A DNA stretch of 64,000 nt from Colwellia psychrerythraea 34H (GCF_000012325.1 NC_003910.7:3720001-3784000), one strand, 5' to 3'. Counted from the first letter of the stretch, positions 8,097 to 16,237 are shown. Translations and numbers: made by a program. The notes: a model not told the origin generated them from the letters alone.

Positions 8097-8927
8097 ATGA
8101 TAGATAAAAGAGTAGCGAGTTGCGCCAGTGCGGTTGCCGATATAAAGGACGGCGATACGGTAATGATTGGTGGTTTTGGTGAAGCAGGTAGCCCAATAGA
8201 GTTAATTCACGCATTAATAGATCATGGTGCAAAGAACTTAACCGTCATTAATAACAATACTGGCAGTGGCCGAGTAGGTTTAGCTGCCCTAATTGAAAAT
8301 GGTCAAGTGGCTAAAATGATCTGCTCCTACCCGCGCACGGCTAATTCTTTAGTTTTTCCCGAGTTATATCGCAGTGGAAAAATTGATCTAGAACTTGTTC
8401 CTCAAGGAACGTTAGCCGAACGAATTCGTGCTGGTGGCGCTGGGATCCCTGCTTTTTACACCAAAACATCGGTTGGAACACCACTTGCGGACGGTAAAGA
8501 ACTGCGAAATTTTGAAGGCGATGATTATGTTATGGAGCGTAGCCTAAAAGCAGATTTCGCTCTTATCAAAGCCAAGCAAGCGGATAGATACGGTAATTTA
8601 ACCTTTAACAAAACTGCCCGTAACTTTGCGCCAATTATGGCCATGGCAGCAACAAACACCTTAGTGCAAGTTAATAATATGGTTGAATTGGGTGATCTTG
8701 ATCCCGAAAACGTCATTACCCCCGGCATATTCGTTAATGCGTTAATTGAGGTGACTCAACCTCAACAAGAATCTCAACTAGTGAAAGACGGTATTACTTA
8801 CCCAGTAACAAAAAGCCCAGTAACAAAAACCCCAGCAACAAAGAATCCGACGGCAAAGAACACTGCACAAAATAACGTTTCACCAAGTAACCTAGAAAAG
8901 ATAAATGTCGGAGAAACACAAGCATGA
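8097..8927 (+). CDS. 3-oxoacid CoA-transferase subunit A (PcaI-like)
   Basis: This 276-residue protein is the alpha subunit of a class I CoA-transferase: MIGGFGEAGSPIELIHALID (CoA-binding glycine loop, about residues 22-42), TVINNNTGSG, the long RIRAGGAGIPAFYTKT stretch and YVMERSLKADFALIKA. It resembles PcaI (3-oxoadipate:succinyl-CoA transferase). Odd: after about residue 233 the protein continues in a low-complexity tail of repeated VTK/ATK/TAK-P-type units (PVTKSPVTKTPATKNPTAKN) absent from usual family members. Its stop overlaps the next start (ATGA). Start upstream signal is weak (GAG about 10 bases before ATG). First gene of the operon. Confidence 0.88.
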   Translation: MIDKRVASCASAVADIKDGDTVMIGGFGEAGSPIELIHALIDHGAKNLTVINNNTGSGRVGLAALIENGQVAKMICSYPRTANSLVFPELYRSGKIDLELVPQGTLAERIRAGGAGIPAFYTKTSVGTPLADGKELRNFEGDDYVMERSLKADFALIKAKQADRYGNLTFNKTARNFAPIMAMAATNTLVQVNNMVELGDLDPENVITPGIFVNALIEVTQPQQESQLVKDGITYPVTKSPVTKTPATKNPTAKNTAQNNVSPSNLEKINVGETQA

Positions 8928-9691
8928 GCCAACTAACAGAACAACAAAACCTTGAAACCACGACACAAGTTGGCTGGAACCGAGAACAAATGGCGCAACG
9001 CTGTGCACAAGATATTGAAGATGGCAGCTATGTAAACCTTGGCATAGGTATTCCAGAAAAAGTCGCTCAATATGTTCCTGATGGCAGAGAAGTTATCTAT
9101 CACACAGAAAACGGTTTACTTGGCATGGGAAATTCTCCCAGCGATGAAGAGTTTGATGCTGATTTAATCAATGCCGGTAAAAAAGCAATAACAGCTATTC
9201 CTGGTGCTTCATATTTTCATCATGGTGATAGCTTTGCCATGATCCGCGGCAATCATATAGATGTTTGTGTGCTAGGTGCTATGCAAGTTTCAATGAAAGG
9301 CGATTTAGCCAATTGGTCAACCGGCGCTGTTGATGCAATTCCCGCCGTGGGCGGTGCTATGGACTTAGTGGCGGGTGTTAAAACCATCTACATTATTACC
9401 CAACACACTACCAAAAATGGGGCAGCTAAAATATTACCTGAATGTACTTTCCCGCTCACCGGACAACAAGTTGTTAATCGTATTTATAGCGATTTATGTG
9501 TCATTGATGTCACAGCAAACGGTTTAGTACTTATAGAGCTAGCGCCCGGTATTAGCTTTGATTACGTACAAGAACGTACAGGGGTAGCGCTACTTAATGG
9601 GCTGACTCAAAAAGATGAAGTTGCAAATAATAAAACCGTTAATAGCTCTAATAAGCCAGTCAGAAGTACACAGTATAAGGCGAAGCAGTAA
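8924..9691 (+). CDS. 3-oxoacid CoA-transferase subunit B (PcaJ-like)
   Basis: This 255-residue beta subunit carries the catalytic glutamate in HTENGLLGMG (E62), which forms the glutamyl-CoA thioester in this family. NLGIGIPEKVAQYVP and RGNHIDVCVLGAMQV are also standard. Usual PcaJ is about 210-220 residues. Here a hydrophilic tail (KDEVANNKTVNSSNKPVRS) follows the conserved end, mirroring the tail on subunit A. It overlaps subunit A by four bases and its stop overlaps the aminotransferase start by one base (TAATG), so all three are translationally coupled. Acts with subunit A to load CoA onto a 3-oxoacid. Confidence 0.88.
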   Translation: MSQLTEQQNLETTTQVGWNREQMAQRCAQDIEDGSYVNLGIGIPEKVAQYVPDGREVIYHTENGLLGMGNSPSDEEFDADLINAGKKAITAIPGASYFHHGDSFAMIRGNHIDVCVLGAMQVSMKGDLANWSTGAVDAIPAVGGAMDLVAGVKTIYIITQHTTKNGAAKILPECTFPLTGQQVVNRIYSDLCVIDVTANGLVLIELAPGISFDYVQERTGVALLNGLTQKDEVANNKTVNSSNKPVRSTQYKAKQ

Positions 9692-11001
9692 TGGCAAATA
9701 AAAGCGAAAAACTATTTAACAAAGCGCTGAAAGTATTACCTGGAGGTGTTAGTCGTAATACCATTTTTAGAAAACCCTATCCATTTTACGCTGACAAAGG
9801 TGAAGGTTGTTATGTTACCGATGTAGAAGGTGTTACGCGCATCGACTTTGCTAATAACATGGCGTCATTAATTCATGGTCACGCCTACCCGGCAATTGTT
9901 GATGCCGTAACAGAGCAACTCGCTAAAGGCAGTTGTTTTACCATGGCAACTGAAGCTGAGGTTAACTATGCTCAGCTTTTATGCGATCGAGTACCTAGCT
10001 TCGATAAAATTAGGTTTGTAAATTCGGGAACCGAAGCGGTTATGGCAATGTTAAAAGCATCACGTGCCTATACAGGTAAAGCTAAAATAGCCAAAGTTGA
10101 AGGTGCTTACCATGGTGCATACGATTATGCTGAAGTAAGCCAAACAGCAACCCCAAATAATTGGGGTGAACTTGATAAACCAAATAGCATTCCTGTAGCG
10201 GTAGGTACTCCGCCAAAAGCATTAGAAGATGTTGTAGTGATCCCTTTTAATGATCCTGAGCGAGCGATTAAAATCTTAGATCAACACAAAGATGACATTG
10301 CCTGTATTTTAGTTGATTTATTACCTCATCGTGTTGGTTTAATTCCCGCCAGCAATGCATTTATTAATGCATTACATCAGTGGACTCGTGATAATAAATC
10401 ACTGTTAGTATTCGATGAAGTCATTACCTTTAGAACTAATTACAGTGGTGCCCAACAAAACTATGATGTTGCGCCAGATTTAACCGCGATGGGAAAAGTA
10501 ATTGGTGGTGGTTTCCCTGCAGGCGCTTTAGCAGGTTGTGATAAGGTGATGAAAGTCCTCGATCCAACTGAGCCTAAGGTTTTATTACCCCACTCAGGTA
10601 CTTTCTCGGCTAATCCAATTACCATGACAGCAGGTTTAGCCGCCATGAAAGACTTTGATCAAGCAGCCGTTACCAAACTGAATCAACTTGCCAGTTATGC
10701 AAGAGAAGCGATTACACAGGCGATGTCTGATGTAGGCATTAAGGCATGTGTGACTGGCGCAGGTAGTATGTTTAGAATACACCTCAAAGCACAGCCGCCT
10801 AAAAACTACCGTGACGGCTATGTTGATAAAAAAGAAAGCCAATTAATCACTAAATTACTCGATCATTTATTCGATAATGGCATTATGATGATAAATACTT
10901 GCACTGCAACGTTATCAACCGCCATGACTAAAAAAGAAATAGATCATTTAGTCTGTGCATTAAAAGATGGCTTTGAACTGATAAAACCAGAAATGGCATA
11001 A
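9691..11001 (+). CDS. Class III aminotransferase, glutamate-1-semialdehyde-type, candidate beta-amino acid transaminase
   Basis: This 436-residue PLP enzyme has the fold-type I landmarks: NSGTEA (111-116, phosphate binding), AYHG (139-142), FDEV (D242 pairs with the pyridine nitrogen) and MGKVIGGG with the Schiff-base lysine K269. Its N-terminus LPGGVSRNTIF followed by DVEGVTRIDFANNMASLIHGHAYPAI resembles the subgroup containing beta-phenylalanine aminotransferases (PGG-x-S/T-R motif), not the HemL enzyme itself. Translationally coupled to the CoA-transferase, so its product is likely the 3-oxoacid substrate. Unusual: the segment normally reading EP-x-x-G at about 209-217 reads VDLLPHRVG. Substrate is inferred; other class III amine donors are possible. 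Confidence 0.8.
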   Translation: MANKSEKLFNKALKVLPGGVSRNTIFRKPYPFYADKGEGCYVTDVEGVTRIDFANNMASLIHGHAYPAIVDAVTEQLAKGSCFTMATEAEVNYAQLLCDRVPSFDKIRFVNSGTEAVMAMLKASRAYTGKAKIAKVEGAYHGAYDYAEVSQTATPNNWGELDKPNSIPVAVGTPPKALEDVVVIPFNDPERAIKILDQHKDDIACILVDLLPHRVGLIPASNAFINALHQWTRDNKSLLVFDEVITFRTNYSGAQQNYDVAPDLTAMGKVIGGGFPAGALAGCDKVMKVLDPTEPKVLLPHSGTFSANPITMTAGLAAMKDFDQAAVTKLNQLASYAREAITQAMSDVGIKACVTGAGSMFRIHLKAQPPKNYRDGYVDKKESQLITKLLDHLFDNGIMMINTCTATLSTAMTKKEIDHLVCALKDGFELIKPEMA

Positions 11002-11176
11002 CATGCTTTGTTATTTGGTTTGTATCTAAAGCCGAAATCTTAGCGTTGAAATAACTTGACTCCCTATTGTAAACTCGGGAATAACTCAAAATAAATAATT
11101 GATAAAGTAACGAATTGAACTCAAAGATAATTGAACTAATTTCAAGAAAAAAGCACGGAATTGACGTTGGTCAATA

Positions 11177-11215
11177 ATACCAATTAGATTAATTAGTGGT
11201 TAATTTGATTGGTAT
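11177..11215. repeat. Short palindromic element ATACCAAT...ATTGGTAT
   Basis: Eight-base perfect ends enclose a near-palindromic AT-rich centre (ATTAATTAGTGGTTAATTT). The same ends occur at 56581-56606 and resemble the ends of the 266-bp element at 56676. It lies in the 278-bp gap between the aminotransferase and thiolase genes, where it could affect read-through. Confidence 0.6.
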
Positions 11216-11279
11216 CAGTACTTTTGACAACGAAATGATTCAAATAGCGAAGGAGTGAAACCTACAAAGGAAATAAAGA

Positions 11280-12509
11280 ATGAAAGACGTATATATCTGT
11301 GACGGCGTACGCACGCCAATTGGAAAATATGCTGGTGCTTTATCATCAGTGCGCGCCGATGACCTAGCGGCTATTCCACTTAAAGCATTAAAAGACAGAA
11401 ACCCAACATTAGACTTAACCCAAGTAGACGATGTTATTTTGGGCTGTGCCAACCAGGCAGGTGAAGACAATCGCAACGTCTCTCGTATGGCACTTTTATT
11501 AGCAGGCTATCCAACTCAAGTCGCTGGTTGCACCATTAACCGTTTATGTGGCTCAGGTATGAATGCTATTGCGATGGCAACAAATGCGATTAAAGCTGGC
11601 GAGGCGGATATGTTAATTGCAGGCGGTGTCGAAAGCATGTCGCGCGCACCTATGGTAATGGCTAAAGCTGAAGCGGCTTTTTCACGCAGTGCTGAATTAT
11701 TCGATACAACATTAGGCTGGCGCTTTGTTAATCAAAAACTGCACACCGCCTATGGCACAGACTCTATGCCTGAAACGGCAGAAAATGTGGCTGAGCAATT
11801 TAACATTAGTCGTGAAGCTCAAGACAAATTCGCTTTTGCTAGTCAAAGTAAAGCAAAAGCCGCACAAGAAGACGGCCGATTTGCCGAAGAAATAGTCCCT
11901 GTGGTTATTGCAAAACGTCGCGGTGATGATGTCATTGTTGAAAAAGATGAACATTTACGTCTTAGCCCGTTAGATAAACTAGCAAGCCTCAAAGCCCCCT
12001 TTCGAGAAGGAGGCTCAGTCACTGCAGGTAATACTTCTGGCGTAAATGATGGTGCTGCAGCGGTTATTCTCGCGAGTAAAGAAGCGGCTTTAGCAAATGG
12101 CTTAACACCAAAAGCGAGAATACTTGGCTCTGCTGTTATTGGTGTTACTCCTGAAATTATGGGTATTGGCCCCGCGCCAGCGAGTGCCAAACTATTAAAA
12201 CGTTTAGGCCTTAGTATTGATGATATGGACATTATTGAGTTCAACGAAGCTTTTGCTGCACAGGCACTTGCCAGTGCGCGTGAATTGGGTCTTAAAGATG
12301 ATGATGCACGTTTAAACCCACAAGGCGGCGCCATTGCGCTGGGTCATCCATTAGGCATGAGTGGCACACGTTTATTAATTACGGCAACGAAGCAGCTTGA
12401 GCGCAGTGGTAAACGTTATGCTCTCTGCGCTATGTGTGTTGGTGTTGGCCAAGGCATTGCGATGGTCATTGAGCGATATAGTGAAAAATACAGTGAGAAT
12501 ACACAGTAA
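11280..12509 (+). CDS. Acetyl-CoA acyltransferase, PcaF-like 3-oxoadipyl-CoA thiolase
   Basis: This 409-residue thiolase has the acyl-accepting cysteine in NRLCGSGMNAI (C90), His in ALGHPLGMSG (H356) and the second Cys in CAMCVGVGQG (C386). The stretches CDGVRTPIGKYAGALSSVRADDLAAIPL, GCANQAGEDNRNVSRMALLLAGYP and TTLGWRFVN are closest to PcaF. Expected reaction: 3-oxoacyl-CoA + CoA to acetyl-CoA plus a shortened acyl-CoA (succinyl-CoA if 3-oxoadipyl-CoA). A strong Shine-Dalgarno (AAAGGAAATAAAGA) precedes the ATG. It is 278 bp downstream of the aminotransferase, probably the same regulon, and ends at a clear terminator. Confidence 0.88.
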   Translation: MKDVYICDGVRTPIGKYAGALSSVRADDLAAIPLKALKDRNPTLDLTQVDDVILGCANQAGEDNRNVSRMALLLAGYPTQVAGCTINRLCGSGMNAIAMATNAIKAGEADMLIAGGVESMSRAPMVMAKAEAAFSRSAELFDTTLGWRFVNQKLHTAYGTDSMPETAENVAEQFNISREAQDKFAFASQSKAKAAQEDGRFAEEIVPVVIAKRRGDDVIVEKDEHLRLSPLDKLASLKAPFREGGSVTAGNTSGVNDGAAAVILASKEAALANGLTPKARILGSAVIGVTPEIMGIGPAPASAKLLKRLGLSIDDMDIIEFNEAFAAQALASARELGLKDDDARLNPQGGAIALGHPLGMSGTRLLITATKQLERSGKRYALCAMCVGVGQGIAMVIERYSEKYSENTQ

Positions 12510-12594
12510 ATACCTTCAGTGATATATTACATGAAAGCTATCGCAAGATGCGGTAACTCAAGCAATAACTCAAGCGATAAAAAACTATGTAAAT

Positions 12595-12631
12595 AAAAAG
12601 AGCGGCTAATTATTAATTAGCCGCTCTTTTT
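12595..12631. terminator. Bidirectional intrinsic terminator
   Basis: AAAGAGCGGCTAAT pairs with ATTAGCCGCTCTTT around a five-base loop, flanked by A-run and T-run. It serves the thiolase gene on the plus strand and probably nudC on the minus strand. Confidence 0.85.
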
Positions 12632-12678
12632 TTGAGCCTATAAAAGATTTTAGCTGTTGTTCACTTTAGTTTTAGTGT

Positions 12679-12696
12679 CTTGCTTGCTTGCTTGCT
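12679..12696. repeat. Short TTGC tandem repeat
   Basis: About four and a half copies of the tetranucleotide CTTG/TTGC in a row, one base before the nudC stop codon on the opposite strand. Tetranucleotide runs can slip; this one is outside the coding frame. Confidence 0.7.
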
Positions 12697-12697
12697 A

Positions 12698-13744
12698 CTA
12701 ATACTGCCCTATTTCCTTATTCTTCCATGCCGTGACCAAATAAGACGAAATCGAATCACCACTACTCATTTTATATTGTGGTTTCTCAGCGCCACCGTCC
12801 TCTGCTATAACTGAATTATTAATGCCAAAATTGACAAGTTGCTCGCGTGAAAACCACTGGGCATCTTCTAAATCATCTTGGCTAATATCAATTTTTTCTG
12901 AAGTCGCAACGGCGGTAAATCCCAACATTATCGAGGCAGGAAATGGCCAAGGCTGTGAGGTAATATAGTGTGGCTTTTCAACATGTATCGCCGTTTCTTC
13001 AACAACTTCTCTAATGACCGCTTGCTCGAGCGTTTCACCAGGGTCAACAAAACCGGCTAGCGTTGAATACATTCCCTCAGCCCAGCTAGCTTGCCTACCT
13101 AATAAACAACGTGGAATACCATCGGCAAACATTTTTTCTACCAACATGATCACTGCAGGATCGGTACGTGGAAAGCTCATATTTCGACAATCTGAGCAAC
13201 GCCTCGCGTGTCCAGCTTCAACTGAACGATTTGCATGCCCACATTGACCACAAAATTGATGGCTTATATGCCAATGCACCAAACCTTTGGCTAACGCTAA
13301 TATTGAAGCATCAATGGCTGATAAACTGGCCGTCACTTTTCTAAGCCCTTGCCATTGGCCCATTTCACCTAATATTTCTTGTGTAGAAAAGCGTAATTTA
13401 TCAAAATCGATAGCAAAAATTGCAATAGCTGATGCCTGGATACTATTACTATTACCGGTAATAGTAATAGTTAAACGGTCATTTTCTATGCTTTCGAGAC
13501 CAAGTTTTCTCTTGCTTAAGTGCCCTTTACCTAAATAAATGCAACTATCAACACTTACCGTGGGCACTTGTGACTTGCTAAGATAAATTGGCGAAAGAAT
13601 ATCGCCTTCTTCAAAGAGACATTGACCATCATTAATAACGCAAAATAAAGTATCTTCACGGGTAAATTCTGTAGCTAACCAGCGCTTATTTTTTCGTTGA
13701 TTAGTCCCTCTATCTAACGGCATATTGCCATACGCTAATGTCAT
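12698..13744 (-). CDS. nudC: NAD(+)/NADH pyrophosphatase NudC (RNA deNADding family)
   Basis: This 348-residue Nudix hydrolase has an N-terminal NUDIX-like domain, a four-cysteine zinc ribbon (CGQCGHANRSVEAG...RRCSDC), the Nudix box GFVDPGETLEQAVIREVVEE, and the NADH-pyrophosphatase motif SQPWPFPASIMLGF that marks NudC. It is longer than E. coli NudC (257 residues), with extra sequence at the N-terminus and a short C-terminal extension (GGAEKPQYKMSSGDS). It cleaves NAD(H) to NMN(H) and AMP, and removes NAD caps from RNA. Its start overlaps the stop of the HxlR gene (TAATG), an unusual partner. Confidence 0.92.
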   Translation of the reverse strand: MTLAYGNMPLDRGTNQRKNKRWLATEFTREDTLFCVINDGQCLFEEGDILSPIYLSKSQVPTVSVDSCIYLGKGHLSKRKLGLESIENDRLTITITGNSNSIQASAIAIFAIDFDKLRFSTQEILGEMGQWQGLRKVTASLSAIDASILALAKGLVHWHISHQFCGQCGHANRSVEAGHARRCSDCRNMSFPRTDPAVIMLVEKMFADGIPRCLLGRQASWAEGMYSTLAGFVDPGETLEQAVIREVVEETAIHVEKPHYITSQPWPFPASIMLGFTAVATSEKIDISQDDLEDAQWFSREQLVNFGINNSVIAEDGGAEKPQYKMSSGDSISSYLVTAWKNKEIGQY

Positions 13745-14082
13745 TATTTACTGTCTTCCTTAAGTCCTTGTGCCCATTGAGAAGACCAACTTCCTAATGG
13801 AGAAATAATATCAAATAAGTCAAGACCTTGATGGGTCAATTGATAACCCGCTTCTTGGCATTCGACAAGCTGCAGTGTTTTGAGTTCTTTTAATCGAGTA
13901 TTTAACAAGGTAGGCGAAATTTTCTCACAACGTTGCTGTAATTCTCTAAACGTTGCAGGACCACTATGTAAATTCCAAATAATACCTAACGACCACGTTC
14001 GCCCTAGTAAATCGAGTAATGCCATAATAGGTTTACCAGTTTTAGAACCGCGTACTTCTAATCCAGGGAGTGGTATTGTCAT
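13744..14082 (-). CDS. HxlR-family transcriptional regulator
   Basis: This roughly 112-residue winged-helix protein matches HxlR: LLGRTWSLGIIWNLHSGPATF, then RELQQRCEKISPTLLNTRLK and LKTLQLVECQEAGYQLTHQG. I chose ATG 14082; an in-frame GTG at 14088 is possible and neither has a good Shine-Dalgarno. It is coupled by a one-base overlap to nudC, so it probably regulates itself and nudC. HxlR proteins often sense electrophiles, quinones or redox stress, but here there is no cysteine near the N-terminus, so a thiol switch is not obvious. A nested palindrome lies directly upstream. Confidence 0.85.
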   Translation of the reverse strand: MTIPLPGLEVRGSKTGKPIMALLDLLGRTWSLGIIWNLHSGPATFRELQQRCEKISPTLLNTRLKELKTLQLVECQEAGYQLTHQGLDLFDIISPLGSWSSQWAQGLKEDSK

Positions 14083-14096
14083 AGTCACTACTACAA

Positions 14097-14139
14097 ATGG
14101 TAAAACATCATGCTACAATATTTGTAGCAAAGTTACCAT
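14097..14139. promoter_or_regulatory. Nested palindromic operator upstream of HxlR-nudC
   Basis: TGCTACAATATTTGTAGCA (14111-14129) has perfect 8-base arms. It sits inside an outer pair ATGGTAA (14097-14103) and TTACCAT (14133-14139). A half-site CTACAAAT lies at 14091 next to the start codon. Position fits autoregulation by the HxlR protein. Confidence 0.65.
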
Positions 14140-14225
14140 AACAAACATATGACGAGTAATACCAAGTAAAAAGGTATATTTTGTAGCTTCTTCCTAGCGC
14201 GAAGAAACACAAAAAAGTGACTATA

Positions 14226-15080
14226 CTAAAGGTTGACGACCAGCCTATTTAATACAATTTTTCCGGTACATATTGATGCAGCTAAAGAATGTTCAGCATT
14301 GATGATCAAATCATTAGTGAGACTACCCTCTAAATTTGCAATACCTAAACTAGGCTGAGCAAGATTAGGGCTCTTTTTGGCTAACCAGCTAATACGCTTA
14401 GCCAGTAAGATAGCATCATCGGCACTCGTTTCGATAAGTAAAATAGCAAAGGTATTTTCCCCCCACTTTATTAAAAGGTCTGATTTACGGCGCTTTAAGA
14501 GCGTTGTCACTTCTCTATCTTTACTTAAAAATGATGCTTTTCTATCAATTGTTTCTATTTTTATCATAAGCAAACTTAAGGAATGCTGGAAGCGCCGTGC
14601 TCGTGCAATTTCATAGTCTAACCAACACTCAACAAAAAGATTTTTAGTTAAAACACCATCACTTTCAATATCGGCTGTAGTATCAACTGCTCTTTGCTTA
14701 AATAAGCCATTCTCTACACGAATAAGTAAGGCTTTTATATCAAAAGGTTTGATAATGTAATCGTCAGCACCCGCGAGTAAACCTGCACTTTCCTCAGATA
14801 TTTCACACGTTAGCATAATGATCTTAGTCGCAGAAAACTTACTGTCGTTTCTTAAAATACTGCAAGCTTTTAATCCATCCATTATGGGCATGCGCATATC
14901 CATTATAATCAAATCAGGAAGAAAACTATTTGCCAAAGCTATTGCTTCTTTACCGTTGCTCGCCTCATTAATAGAAACTCTATTTTCTTCCCTGTTAAAT
15001 TGACGGTGTATACCTCTTTTTAACGCCTGTCTAACACCTATTTCATCATCTACTATGAGAACACTTTTTTCTTTTAACAT
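14226..15080 (-). CDS. Orphan response regulator: receiver domain plus degenerate GGDEF-like domain
   Basis: This 284-residue protein starts with a complete CheY-type receiver: SVLIVDDEIGVRQAL (acidic pocket), DLIIMDMRMPIMDGL (phospho-acceptor Asp) and YIIKPFD (conserved Lys). After about residue 140 it has the alpha/beta pattern of a GGDEF domain, but the signature reads IKWGENTFAILL where active cyclases have RxGGDEFxxLL, so the loop has lost its glycine and acidic pair. It probably cannot make c-di-GMP, and the output is unknown. No kinase is adjacent. A good Shine-Dalgarno (AGGAGATC) supports the start. Confidence 0.85.
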   Translation of the reverse strand: MLKEKSVLIVDDEIGVRQALKRGIHRQFNREENRVSINEASNGKEAIALANSFLPDLIIMDMRMPIMDGLKACSILRNDSKFSATKIIMLTCEISEESAGLLAGADDYIIKPFDIKALLIRVENGLFKQRAVDTTADIESDGVLTKNLFVECWLDYEIARARRFQHSLSLLMIKIETIDRKASFLSKDREVTTLLKRRKSDLLIKWGENTFAILLIETSADDAILLAKRISWLAKKSPNLAQPSLGIANLEGSLTNDLIINAEHSLAASICTGKIVLNRLVVNL

Positions 15081-15423
15081 ATGATCTCCTGACCTTGGAA
15101 AATATAAAAGGAAGTAACTGAATAGAGTTTGCTATGTTCAGTTCAAACGAGTAAGCCCTAACTAATAGCTAAACTGCAATTGATATACCAAGACGTAAGG
15201 AAATAACTTCTAACAACCTTAGCCCTTTATTTATGGTAGTCGTGGCAATACTCTATCTATTTAGACAAGTTCAACACTGATGTTGGTATTTTCAAATTGA
15301 GATGGTTTTTGCAAAAAACAATGCAAGAAAATAAAAGGTAAGAGGATAATAACGTTTCAATTAATTTTATTTGATTAACCGCAATAGGATTATTTACTAC
15401 AGGATAATAATTACGGGAGCAAT
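15081..15423. other. Intergenic region upstream of the response regulator
   Basis: About 340 bases of AT-rich sequence between the response regulator start and the yceI terminator. It must carry the response regulator promoter. I see no open frame with coding character and no repeat. Confidence 0.5.
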
Positions 15424-15449
15424 TAAAAAAGCCAGCAATAAGCTGGCTT
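15424..15449 (-). terminator. Intrinsic terminator of yceI
   Basis: On the minus strand AAGCCAGC and GCTGGCTT form an 8-bp stem with a five-base loop, followed by six T. It lies just after the yceI stop. Confidence 0.85.
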
Positions 15450-15477
15450 CAAGATAGGTAGTTGAAATAATTCTGGA

Positions 15478-16077
15478 CTAGATTCTTACGCCTTCAATAT
15501 GTAATGCCATTTCAACCTGCGTTGAGGCTGGACCTAAATTATAGGTAATACCATAATCGGCTAATTTAAAGCTAGTAGTACCAGAGAAACCAGCACGATA
15601 GCCGCCCCAAGGATCTTGCCCTTCACCAATTTTTACAACGGGAAATGAAATAGTCTTAGTCACGCCTTTCAAGGTAAATTCACCTGTAACAATCGCGTTT
15701 TCATCGTCACTAAATTTAATATTATTACTAACAAAAGTTGCTTTTGGGAAGCTGCTAACGTTTAAGAAGTCTTCGCTTTTAAGATGCTTATCACGTTCTG
15801 CATGATTCGAGTCAATACTTTTAGTATCTATTTCGATATTAATTTTTGCACTGTTAGGTGACTTGTCATCATAAGAAAAATCGCCATCAAAGGTATTAAA
15901 ACGACCTAATAACCAGCTATACCCAAGATGCTTAATTTTAAATTGTACAAAGGCATGTGCACCTTTCACGTCGACTTTATAATCGGCGGCAAGTGCTGTG
16001 TTTGGCGCTATAGCGGCAAATAATGAGCTTGCTAATAACGTGGTTGCTAGTGTGGTGGTAATTAATGTCTTTTTCAT
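15478..16077 (-). CDS. YceI-family periplasmic lipocalin-like protein
   Basis: This 199-residue protein has a signal peptide (MKKTLITTTLATTLLASSLF, ending TALA) and a YceI beta-barrel: ADYKVDVKGAHAFVQFKIKHLGYSWLLGRFN, then NIEIDTKSIDSNHAERDKHLKSEDFL. YceI proteins bind isoprenoid lipids in the periplasm. I use ATG 16077, which has AAGGA eight bases upstream and gives a normal signal peptide; a longer frame from 16101 would add a charged leader. Next to a cytochrome b561, as in the E. coli yceJ-yceI pair. Confidence 0.9.
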   Translation of the reverse strand: MKKTLITTTLATTLLASSLFAAIAPNTALAADYKVDVKGAHAFVQFKIKHLGYSWLLGRFNTFDGDFSYDDKSPNSAKINIEIDTKSIDSNHAERDKHLKSEDFLNVSSFPKATFVSNNIKFSDDENAIVTGEFTLKGVTKTISFPVVKIGEGQDPWGGYRAGFSGTTSFKLADYGITYNLGPASTQVEMALHIEGVRI

Positions 16078-16237
16078 GTGATGTTCCTTGTCTTTTCTCA
16101 AATTAATAAGAATGAAGTGTAAATTAATATTGAATGCGTTAACTTAGTTGCGTCTATATTAGGTAAGTTAATTAGTTCTTTATTTATTGATTTAGTTCGA
16201 TATTTTTTAGATTGTTTTTAGATACATAATTAATTAG

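Noticed and set aside
9691..11001. Calling the aminotransferase HemL (glutamate-1-semialdehyde aminomutase)
   Set aside because: Context is catabolic, no heme genes are near, and the N-terminal motif and middle segment differ from HemL.
11843..12334. 163-codon frame antisense to the thiolase gene
   Set aside because: Typical shadow of a strongly biased coding frame; the thiolase has full catalytic motifs and the antisense protein is repetitive Ala/Ser/Pro sequence.
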